Source of the DNA: Thermoflexales bacterium
GTDB lineage: Bacteria; Chloroflexota; Anaerolineae; Fen-1058
Direction of reading: 5' to 3'
Length of the DNA: 26,977 nt
Assembly (NCBI GenBank): GCA_016931085.1
Contig: JAFGFO010000383.1
Location: 1 to 26,977 of the forward strand
Positions 6,105 through 11,839 of the stretch are shown piece after piece; position 1 is the stretch's first letter; the number at the start of each line of letters is the position of its first letter. A program made the position numbers and the translations under genes. Below the pieces are notes generated by a model. It saw nothing but the letters and a program-made list of their open reading frames with translations, ran no database searches and was not told the origin of the DNA.

Positions 6105-8054
6105 TTACCTGAGCTCGACGGCCGCCAGTTTGAGCGCGTCGCCCGACCCGCCCCGCGTGATGGGCAGCCGCCGGCCATCCAGACCATACAGACCCACGAG
6201 CAGCGTGTAGCGTCCAGCCGCCGCCTGCGCCGGCAGCAACACGCCGTAACGGTCCACGACGAGCTGGCCCGGCTGCCAAACCGTCGTTGGCAGCAAATCC
6301 GCGCCAGGCTCGCGGTCCACCTGGGCCACCAGTTGCCCGCCGCTGTCCAGCAGGTGAACAAAGACCTTGTAGCGCTCCGCCAGCGGCGCGCTTGCCTGCC
6401 AGAACAAGGCCACTTGAATCACGTCACCCGCTCCTGCTTGCGGCGTGAGCAGGGCATATCCCTCCAGGGCGATCGCCTCGCCATAGCGCACGTCCGTGCG
6501 CTCGGCTGGGGCGCTCGCATCGTGTCCCGGCACGCCATACATCGCCAGCCGGACCCTTCCCCACCACTGCTCGCCGGCCTTGTAGCAGTGCGCTCCCAGC
6601 CAGGCCTCGTACACCCGGTGCGGGTCGGCCTCGCCGTCACCCCAGTACAGCACGAACAGGCGGGCGTGCCGGGCGGCGATCTCGTCCAGCTCGGCCGCGG
6701 CCGCCACTGGGTCAGGCGGGCGTTGGCGTGCCAGCGGGTACACGCGCTCGGCATCCGGGTAATAGTACGTGAACACCTCCCACTGGTTCGGCGCGATGAG
6801 CAGCACCGCGTCATTTCTTAATGACGCGTCGCCAGGATCTTGCAGGCTGCGCACGAACTGCGCCATGCCGCGATAATCGTCGCGCGCGTAGGCCGGGTCG
6901 AAATACAAGTTCGACAGCGCACGGGGCAAGGGCCAGGCGGCCGGCACGGCCATCAACACCACGAGGAGAGCCGACAGAATGCGCAAGAACCGAAGAGATT
7001 CACGATCTACCAGGTCTGGGACATTTCGCCAGTGGCAGAGCGCGCCCCAGGCTAGCAGCAGGCAAAACGGCGGGCTGGATATGAGCAAGAACTTGAGATA
7101 GGCCGTCCGGTACAGGCCCAGGCCGAACATCAAGGCGGCCGGCGCCAGCGCCCACAGGGCCAGGGCGGCCGCCTGTCCAAGCTTCTCTTTTCTCACCTGC
7201 CAAAACGGGCCGATGAGCAGCAATACCATCATCACTACGCCCAGCCTGGCCTGCGCCGCCGGCAGGGTATGGCCGTAAGCAAACCAACGCGCCACGTCCA
7301 TCAGCGCTGTGCTCAACTGGTATGGTTCCGGCTCAACCCCCCACCCGCCCGTGCGCGACAGTGCCACCGGCAGCCAGGGCAAATACAAGAGCACGACGGC
7401 CACTTGCGTCCCCGCCCACGCCATCCCGCGGCGCAGCCGATCCTGCCGCTGGGTCAGCAAGCTGGCGGCCACGATCACGTTGTGAACGAGCAGCACGAAT
7501 ACAAAGGTGTACTGTGTGTACAAGCCGGCGGCGGCGGCCAGGACGTAAGGCATACAACGTAAAGCGTAAAGCGTAAAGCGTGAAGCGTGAGGCAGCGGGA
7601 AGCCCGAAGCGTGAAACGTGAAACGTAAAACGTAAAACGTAGACAAGGCCGCCAAGAGTGCCAGCATGGCGTACATGCGCGCTTCTTGCGAATAGTAGAT
7701 CTGAAACGGGTTGACGGCAGCGATCAGGGCGGCGGCGAGCGCGGCCGGCTCGTCGAACAACTGGACGCCGAGGAGGTAAACCAGCACGACCAGGATCACG
7801 CCACAGGCGACCGAGAGCGCCCGCAGCGCGAACTCGCTGTGGCCAAAAAGCGCGCGCCAAAAGTGCAGGACGTAGTAATACAGTGGGGGGTGGATATCGC
7901 TGGCCGTGCCCACGGTGATGGACTGCAGCGTGCGCTCGGACAGGCGGGCCGAGTTGCCTTCGTCGTTCCACAAGCTCTGCGCGTCGAGCCGGTAAAAGCG
8001 CAGCCCGGCGGCCACTATGAGAATGAGGAGCAAAAGCCAACGTGCCCGATTCAC
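6105..8054 (-). CDS. Family-39-type membrane glycosyltransferase with C-terminal beta domain
   Basis: A 649-residue polytopic membrane protein of the ArnT/PMT-like (GT39-type) glycosyltransferase group, which moves sugars from polyprenyl-phosphate donors onto acceptors at the outer face of the membrane. The N-terminal TM helix is followed by the acidic loop WNDEG (29-33) that carries the presumed catalytic Asp, then DIHPPLYY (53-60) and the QEARMYA motif (123-129). Multiple hydrophobic helices run to about residue 375. Residues about 385-500 form a soluble region, and 520-649 look like a beta-sandwich domain. Residues 139-167, between two helices, are encoded entirely by heptamer repeats (7554-7640) and look like an insertion; residues 408-416 come from a perfect palindrome (6807-6828). 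The start is GTG with no clear Shine-Dalgarno, 47 bp after the CxxC protein stop, so the two may be co-transcribed. Confidence 0.9.
   Translation of the reverse strand: MNRARWLLLLILIVAAGLRFYRLDAQSLWNDEGNSARLSERTLQSITVGTASDIHPPLYYYVLHFWRALFGHSEFALRALSVACGVILVVLVYLLGVQLFDEPAALAAALIAAVNPFQIYYSQEARMYAMLALLAALSTFYVLRFTFHASGFPLPHASRFTLYALRCMPYVLAAAAGLYTQYTFVFVLLVHNVIVAASLLTQRQDRLRRGMAWAGTQVAVVLLYLPWLPVALSRTGGWGVEPEPYQLSTALMDVARWFAYGHTLPAAQARLGVVMMVLLLIGPFWQVRKEKLGQAAALALWALAPAALMFGLGLYRTAYLKFLLISSPPFCLLLAWGALCHWRNVPDLVDRESLRFLRILSALLVVLMAVPAAWPLPRALSNLYFDPAYARDDYRGMAQFVRSLQDPGDASLRNDAVLLIAPNQWEVFTYYYPDAERVYPLARQRPPDPVAAAAELDEIAARHARLFVLYWGDGEADPHRVYEAWLGAHCYKAGEQWWGRVRLAMYGVPGHDASAPAERTDVRYGEAIALEGYALLTPQAGAGDVIQVALFWQASAPLAERYKVFVHLLDSGGQLVAQVDREPGADLLPTTVWQPGQLVVDRYGVLLPAQAAAGRYTLLVGLYGLDGRRLPITRGGSGDALKLAAVELR
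6807..6828. repeat. Perfect palindrome with TTAAGAAA-type centre, in coding sequence
   Basis: Nine-bp perfect arms (CGCGTCATT and its complement) enclose a TCTT loop; read on the minus strand, the centre is CATT-AAGA-AATG. It lies in frame inside the family-39 glycosyltransferase gene and encodes about residues 409-416 (ASLRNDAV). Confidence 0.9.
7554..7640. repeat. In-frame double heptamer array inside the glycosyltransferase gene
   Basis: Two runs of five 7-bp units each, (A/G)AA(A/G)CGT type with one diverged first unit, at 7554-7588 and 7606-7640, separated by a diverged 17 bp. Total length is 87 bp, that is 29 codons, so the frame is kept. The encoded residues 139-167 have an aromatic and basic character (RFTFHAS, RFTLYALR) between two predicted helices. 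Confidence 0.95.
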
Positions 8055-8101
8055 GTGATTTGGATACCGTTTTCAACCATGCAAGCAGGTGAGCTCGTTT
8101 T

Positions 8102-8455
8102 CTACCTTTTAGAGCCACGCTTGGTCTTGAAGGTATGGGCATCGCCTTTCAGGTATTGCCGCACTTGCTCACGCTCTTCTTCGAAACGCTCACGCAGCAC
8201 CTCGTCAGAACCCTTGAAGCCGGTGACGGTCCGCTTGGCGCACGTGGTACAGCCCAACGAGGCGCGATAGCTGTCCAGATCGCACGTCAGGCAACTGCTC
8301 AACTTGATCATCAGCATAGAGAACGCCAGACTGCACTCGTGATCCTCCGGCAGCTCGACGACACGGTCTATCAACTCGTCCCAAATCGGTCCGCGCAGGC
8401 CAGACAACTGGTGGATGCACCGGCTCGGAAACAGGATCTCGCTATCTGGATACAT
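8102..8455 (-). CDS. Small CxxC-CxxC protein, probably metal-binding
   Basis: A 117-residue soluble protein. Cys55-x2-Cys58 and Cys69-x2-Cys72, separated by ten residues, form a compact four-Cys site of the zinc-ribbon type; Cys13 and Cys41 are additional. The C-terminal third is a charged helix (85-102) and then a basic tail (109-117). I recognise this as a recurring uncharacterised Anaerolineae protein but know no function. The reading frame is open up to 8569, but the ATG at 8455 is preferred: it has AGGAG 8-9 nt upstream, whereas the longer version would start at or before the promoter (8528-8556) and cross a 15-bp-arm hairpin. A zinc, iron-sulphur or thiol-redox role are all possible. 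Confidence 0.8.
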   Translation of the reverse strand: MYPDSEILFPSRCIHQLSGLRGPIWDELIDRVVELPEDHECSLAFSMLMIKLSSCLTCDLDSYRASLGCTTCAKRTVTGFKGSDEVLRERFEEEREQVRQYLKGDAHTFKTKRGSKR

Positions 8456-8485
8456 ACAACTTGCTCCTATCTGAAAATGCCCTCC

Positions 8486-8519
8486 AGACCCTAAAGGTTT
8501 TCCTAAACCTTTAGGGTCT
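8486..8519. repeat. Perfect 15-bp-arm hairpin in the 5-prime leader
   Basis: Arms at 8486-8500 and 8505-8519 are perfectly complementary with a 4-nt loop. Read on the minus strand the centre is TTT-AGGA-AAA, matching the other palindromes in this window. It would form at the very 5-prime end of the mRNA for the CxxC protein, just downstream of the predicted start of transcription and upstream of the ribosome binding site. No U-run follows, so it is not a standard terminator. Confidence 0.92.
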
Positions 8520-8522
8520 ATA

Positions 8523-8559
8523 CTCCAATCATAACATATTCCGGGGCGTTTATCAAGGG
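8523..8559. repeat. Direct promoter repeat, copy 1 of 2
   Basis: A 37-bp sequence that matches 9895-9931 in 33 of 37 positions, in the same orientation. All four differences lie within a ten-base segment of the spacer. The two copies flank the glycoside hydrolase gene. Confidence 0.9.
8528..8556 (-). promoter_or_regulatory. Sigma70-type promoter for the CxxC protein
   Basis: On the minus strand TTGATA (8551-8556), a 17-bp spacer and TATGAT (8528-8533) form a near-consensus promoter. Transcription would begin near 8521. The element is part of a 37-bp sequence repeated at 9895-9931. Confidence 0.75.
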
Positions 8560-8584
8560 TCATTTTCAAAAACGCCGAGCGAAG

Positions 8585-9892
8585 CTAGTCCCCAGCCCCA
8601 TCCCTGGCATAGCGCTTGAACGCCTCGTAGGCCGGCAGAGGCGTGAAATCCGCCTCGAGGAGGCGAAAGTAATAAAACGACTGGCCCTTCTCCGCGTTGG
8701 ACGGGCGTTTGAAGAACCAGGTAAAACCCACCCCCACCCACGGCCACTCTTGCTCGATGCGGCGGTAAGCGCGCACCAGGTATTCGGCCTGCTGCTGGGG
8801 CGTCACCTGTCCAAAACGATACCACGCGGCATCTTCCGCCAGGGGGCCGGGCACGGCGTTCCAGTTCATCTCGCTGATCCAAATCGGCTTGTGCGTGTCG
8901 CCGTTGTTGACCATCACATCGCGCAGATAGACCGGGCGCGCAAAGCTCACGTGGTTAAAGCGCATGCGGCGATCGCTTGGGCCAGAACCCAGGCCATAAT
9001 CGTTGGCGCTCAGCACGTCAAAACACTCGCCGGCGCCGGCCTGGTACATGCGTTGCAAGAAAACGATGTCGTTGATGCCCCCGTCCGGTGGGAAACGGTT
9101 GAGGGTGATGGTCTGCGCCAACGCGCCCGAAACGATCACCACGTCCGGATCGACCGACTTGGCGCGTTGGTAAGCCGCGCACAGCAAGCGCGTGTAGGCC
9201 TCGGGGTCCACGCCGCAGGCCGGGCAATCGCCCCACTCTGGCGTGACATTTGGCTCGTTCCAGATTTGCACCGCTCCCAAGCGAGTCCCATAACGGCGCA
9301 CCACCGCCTCGACAAAGTCGGCATAGTCCTCAAAATCGTCCGGCGGGGCAAACGCGCCGCGCGCGTGCCCGTCGGCGCGCGACCAAGCCGGCGGGCTGGT
9401 CAGGCGCGCCATGATTTTGACATCGTACTTTTCGGCCAATGCGACGATGTGGTCGTACTTGTCCCAGGCGTTGTGCTCCCACTTGTGATCCCAGAAATCT
9501 CCCTTGGCCGAAATCTCGATATCGGCCCAGGGGAATTCCTGGCGAATCCAGCCAAACCCCGCCTCGGCGATCAGTTGCATCGAGCGCTCGCGCTTTTCCG
9601 GCTCGACCTCTTGTTCGAGGAAAGTGTTGACGCCATAGCGATTGGTGGGGATGTGTCTTACCGGCACGTCAGGGCGGGTGGATGGCTGTTGGCGCGTGAC
9701 ATTGGACATCACCTGCAGCACGCCGCGCGCCTGGGCCAACGTGTTTTCTTCGCCGCTCAGCTCGAACGCCCACGAACGCCAAGGCAGCCGCCACACCAGG
9801 GCGGCGGCCACTAGGCCCAGCAGCACCCAACACGGGCCATTAGGAAACGGCCCATTAAGAACTAGGTCCCTCATTCTTTTCATCACGTCCAT
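8585..9892 (-). CDS. Membrane-anchored clan-A glycoside hydrolase
   Basis: A TIM-barrel glycosidase of the GH39/GH5-like clan A type, anchored by one N-terminal hydrophobic helix and so probably acting outside the cell. With the start at 9892 (435 residues), the acid/base Glu213 lies in QIWNEPN and the nucleophile candidate Glu341 in WISEMNWN, the two signatures expected on strands 4 and 7. The ARLTSPPAW segment fits strand 3. The C-terminus (WFFKRP, then LPAYEAFKRYA) is usual for the group. The frame is open to 9928, but the predicted -10 at 9900-9905 lies inside that extension, so 9892 (nearly leaderless), 9883 or 9874 are the plausible starts. Codons just after the start come from a palindrome (9834-9861). 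The substrate is unknown; nearby glycosyltransferases suggest exopolysaccharide processing. Confidence 0.87.
   Translation of the reverse strand: MDVMKRMRDLVLNGPFPNGPCWVLLGLVAAALVWRLPWRSWAFELSGEENTLAQARGVLQVMSNVTRQQPSTRPDVPVRHIPTNRYGVNTFLEQEVEPEKRERSMQLIAEAGFGWIRQEFPWADIEISAKGDFWDHKWEHNAWDKYDHIVALAEKYDVKIMARLTSPPAWSRADGHARGAFAPPDDFEDYADFVEAVVRRYGTRLGAVQIWNEPNVTPEWGDCPACGVDPEAYTRLLCAAYQRAKSVDPDVVIVSGALAQTITLNRFPPDGGINDIVFLQRMYQAGAGECFDVLSANDYGLGSGPSDRRMRFNHVSFARPVYLRDVMVNNGDTHKPIWISEMNWNAVPGPLAEDAAWYRFGQVTPQQQAEYLVRAYRRIEQEWPWVGVGFTWFFKRPSNAEKGQSFYYFRLLEADFTPLPAYEAFKRYARDGAGD
9834..9861. repeat. Palindrome with TTAGGAAA centre, followed by a second half-core
   Basis: Arms GGGCCATT and AACGGCCC (one mismatch) enclose AGGA; the next eight bases, ATTAAGAA, repeat the core of the same family. 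It lies in frame near the N-terminus of the glycoside hydrolase gene and encodes an NGPFPNGP stretch just before the membrane helix. Confidence 0.8.
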
Positions 9893-9894
9893 CG

Positions 9895-9931
9895 CTCCAA
9901 TCATAACATAGCCTGGCGCGTTTATCAAGGG
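9895..9931. repeat. Direct promoter repeat, copy 2 of 2
   Basis: Same 37-bp sequence as 8523-8559 (33/37 identical, same orientation). It contains the promoter predicted for the glycoside hydrolase gene. Confidence 0.9.
9900..9928 (-). promoter_or_regulatory. Sigma70-type promoter for the glycoside hydrolase
   Basis: Minus strand TTGATA (9923-9928), 17-bp spacer, TATGAT (9900-9905). Transcription would start around 9893, leaving little or no leader before the ATG at 9892. It is divergent from the plus-strand promoter at 9950-9978. Confidence 0.75.
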
Positions 9932-9949
9932 GGTTCAACTTTCCCTAGC

Positions 9950-9978
9950 TTGACTTGTACAGCGTTTTAATCTATACT
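9950..9978 (+). promoter_or_regulatory. Sigma70-type promoter for the 56-residue membrane protein
   Basis: TTGACT (9950-9955), 17-bp spacer, TATACT (9973-9978). It points toward the small gene at 10164, with a leader of about 180 nt. The -35 elements of this and the divergent promoter are about 21 bp apart, so one bound protein could control both. Confidence 0.75.
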
Positions 9979-9984
9979 AGTGGC

Positions 9985-10163
9985 ATTAGCCCTGAACACC
10001 ATGGGAGAGAACGGCGAGGAACGTACAACATCCAAGCCGAACGCCCTCGTCTCGTACTGAATGACCAATTGCAAGATTTTTCGAGACGAGTAAAACGACC
10101 TTCAGTGACTAGCCCTAGGGCTACGGAGCCGTGGAGGTCACCAGTCTTTCTCGGAGGTAAACT
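9985..10163 (+). promoter_or_regulatory. Structured 5-prime leader of the small membrane protein gene
   Basis: About 180 nt of leader contain perfect 9-bp arms at 10046-10054 and 10082-10090, a 12-bp palindrome AGCCCTAGGGCT at 10111-10122 enclosed by GTGAC/GTCAC (10105-10109 and 10137-10141), and a strong Shine-Dalgarno GGAGGT at 10153-10158. A 19-codon open frame (10001-10060) ends inside the first hairpin, though it has no Shine-Dalgarno. I do not recognise a known riboswitch class. Confidence 0.5.
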
Positions 10164-10334
10164 ATGAAGCTCAGTGCGCCTAAGCAAATCACGTTCTGGG
10201 TTGCCGTCGTGTTGGCCGTGCTTGGCCTGCTCGCCAGCCTCATCTCGATCCCCGTCCTGTCCGGGTTTGCGCTTTGGCTGATTGTGATCGGCTTTGTCGT
10301 CTTGGCCGCCGGCAACATGCTCGAAGGATTCTAG
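10164..10334 (+). CDS. Small two-TM membrane protein, 56 residues
   Basis: Begins MKLSAPKQITFW and has two hydrophobic segments (about 9-29 and 32-50) joined by a short SIPVLSG turn, ending NMLEGF. The ATG follows GGAGGT at a 5-nt spacing, one of the best ribosome binding sites in the window, and a near-consensus promoter lies upstream, so I regard it as a real gene. I recall short proteins of this kind in Chloroflexota but know of no function. Its long structured leader suggests regulated expression. It is isolated: divergent from the glycoside hydrolase and separated by 272 bp from the next gene. Confidence 0.85.
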   Translation: MKLSAPKQITFWVAVVLAVLGLLASLISIPVLSGFALWLIVIGFVVLAAGNMLEGF

Positions 10335-10606
10335 CCAGTAAGTAGGAGGGACAAGCCAGCGGGTTGGTTGGCTCCGCGACACAGCCGGCTTGTCCCCCCT
10401 CAACCAATCCGATTGTGAGTAGCACTTGCTGAAATGGCATACGGGCTGAATAGTCCCCATGCTGGGAGTGCGCGGCACTCCCGATCCGTTGGTTGAATTT
10501 GTCCCAACAGCCGAGCGGCTGGTAAAGCTTGATCTTCTGTGAAACTCTGTGTTCGCTCCGTGTATCTCTGAGCTGAGTCATTACGGCCACCAGTGAGAGC
10601 TTAGCG
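10335..10606. other. Intergenic region with several hairpins
   Basis: No gene seen. It holds a hairpin with perfect 10-bp arms (10348-10357 and 10387-10396, extendable to 14 bp with one mismatch), whose loop (GGGTTGGTTGG) can pair with 10400-10410 to give a possible pseudoknot, and a second perfect hairpin GGGAGTGC/GCACTCCC at 10464-10482. Around 10530-10560 there are tandem CTCTGTG/CTCCGTG-like words, related to those at 18990-19080. Neither hairpin is followed by a T-run. Confidence 0.6.
10348..10396 (+). terminator. Possible terminator or structured 3-prime end of the small gene
   Basis: GGGACAAGCC and its exact complement, 29 nt apart, lie 14 bp after the stop of the 56-residue gene. There is no U-tract, so it may be Rho-assisted, a stability hairpin or part of a pseudoknot. 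Confidence 0.45.
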
Positions 10607-11788
10607 ATGGCGCACCGCATCGGCCTCAACGCCCACCTGTTGTCTGGCGCTGCCTCTTACCGCAGCGCCGGCATTCACCATTACATCGAGCGTCTGCTGC
10701 ACCACCTGCCGGCGGCCGGCGAGGGCATGGAATTTGTCGCTTTTGCCAACAAGGGCACCAGCTTGGCTGTCAAAGGCCTGCGCGCCTGCACCACGCGCTG
10801 GCCTACCCAGCAGCCTGGCGTGCGTATCCTGTGGGAGCAAGTCGCCCAGCCGGCCTGGGCGCTGCGCGCAGGGGTGGATTTGCTGCACGGCCTGGCGTTC
10901 GTGTCGCCGTTGCTCAGGCCCTGCCGCACCGCCGTCACGGTCTACGATCTCAGTTTCGTGCGCTTTCCCGAATTGTTTCACGGCGCCAACGCCGCGTATC
11001 TACGCCTGTTCACCCGCCTGTCGTGCCGGGCCGCCGAACGGGTCATCGCCATCTCGCACAGCACGCGCGACGACGTTGCACGCCTCTACGGCCTGCCGCC
11101 CGGCCGCATCGACGTCGCTTATCCCGGCGTCGACCCAGCCTTCCAACCTTTGCCGGGGCAACTGGTCGAAGCCTTCCGTTGCAAACAGGGCTTGCCGGAG
11201 AAATTCATCCTGCACGTCGGCACGCTGGAGCCGCGAAAAAATCACATCAAGTTGTTGGAAGCGCTGAAGCAACTATCCACTAGTAAATTTCAAGTAGCAA
11301 ATCAAGATCCGCAATCCGCACTTCGAAATCCGCAATCGAAATTTCAGTTGGTCTGCGTGGGGGCCAAGGGCTGGTTCTATGACGAGATTTACGCCGCCGT
11401 CGAGCGATTGGGGCTGCACGAGTGGGTGCACTTCACCAGTTATGTGCGTGCAGAAGAACTGCCTTTGTGGTACAATGCTGCAACGCTGTTGGTGTATCCC
11501 AGCTTGTACGAGGGTTTTGGCATGCCGGTATTAGAGGCCATGGGCTGTGGCACGCCTGTCATCACGTCCAATGTGTCATCACTGCCGGAAGCCGCCGGGG
11601 AGGCCGGGCTGCTTGTCGCGCCGGATGACGTGGGGGGCCTGGCCGAAGCGATGCAAAGAGTGTTGGCCGATCTGGAGCTGCAGCGGGCCTTGAGCGAGGC
11701 CGGGCGTGCGCACGCGGCCGGCTTTACGTGGGAACGCACTGCGCGAGAGACGGTCGCAGCGTATCGCAGAACCCTGAGCGCCGCGTGA
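10607..11788 (+). CDS. GT4-family glycosyltransferase
   Basis: A 393-residue cytoplasmic GT-B glycosyltransferase of family 4, expected to add a sugar-nucleotide-derived sugar to a growing lipid-linked or cell-surface glycan. The N-terminal Rossmann half has a Gly-rich loop (13-22). The C-terminal half begins with ILHVGTLEPRKN (201-212) and ends with the EX7E signature Glu302/Glu310 in YEGFGMPVLE, then GTPVITSNVSSLPEAAGEAG. Residues about 224-247, between KLLEALKQL and the strand LVCVGAKGW, are encoded by a heptamer array (11285-11341) and form an extra loop absent from the usual family pattern. The ATG has only a weak GAGAG upstream. It is followed 46 bp later by the sugar-phosphate transferase, so the pair probably belongs to an exopolysaccharide pathway. 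Confidence 0.92.
   Translation: MAHRIGLNAHLLSGAASYRSAGIHHYIERLLHHLPAAGEGMEFVAFANKGTSLAVKGLRACTTRWPTQQPGVRILWEQVAQPAWALRAGVDLLHGLAFVSPLLRPCRTAVTVYDLSFVRFPELFHGANAAYLRLFTRLSCRAAERVIAISHSTRDDVARLYGLPPGRIDVAYPGVDPAFQPLPGQLVEAFRCKQGLPEKFILHVGTLEPRKNHIKLLEALKQLSTSKFQVANQDPQSALRNPQSKFQLVCVGAKGWFYDEIYAAVERLGLHEWVHFTSYVRAEELPLWYNAATLLVYPSLYEGFGMPVLEAMGCGTPVITSNVSSLPEAAGEAGLLVAPDDVGGLAEAMQRVLADLELQRALSEAGRAHAAGFTWERTARETVAAYRRTLSAA
11285..11341. repeat. In-frame heptamer array inside the GT4 gene
   Basis: Clear units ATCCGCA, ATCCGCA, CTTCGAA, ATCCGCA and ATCGAAA run at 11307-11341 with a 7-bp period; 11285-11306 holds diverged units AAATTTC, AAGTAGC and AAATCAAG. It is AT-rich compared with the rest of the gene and encodes the Asn/Gln/Ser-rich loop SKFQVANQDPQSALRNPQSK. 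Confidence 0.88.
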
Positions 11789-11810
11789 GCGCAAGGAACA
11801 GCAGGCCGGC

Positions 11811-11839
11811 AAGTGACGAATGACCAAGTGACGCATGAC
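11811..11839. repeat. Heptamer-type array AAGTGAC/GAATGAC at a start codon
   Basis: Units AAGTGAC, GAATGAC, (C)AAGTGAC and GCATGAC run up to and through the ATG of the sugar transferase gene (11835). The start codon is part of the last unit, and no Shine-Dalgarno is visible in the array. Confidence 0.8.

Noticed and set aside
959..7640. Heptamer arrays as CRISPR repeats
   Set aside because: Units are contiguous without spacers, only 7 bp long, and no cas gene is present.
8456..8569. N-terminal extension of the CxxC protein to 8569
   Set aside because: It would be translated through the promoter and hairpin; the ATG at 8455 has a good ribosome binding site.
8750..9814. 354-codon plus-strand frame opposite the glycoside hydrolase
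   Set aside because: A shadow frame in GC-rich DNA; the opposite strand encodes a clear enzyme with catalytic motifs.
10340..10410. tRNA-like fold in the intergenic region
   Set aside because: No TPsiC or anticodon-loop signature; the pairings fit a simple hairpin or pseudoknot.
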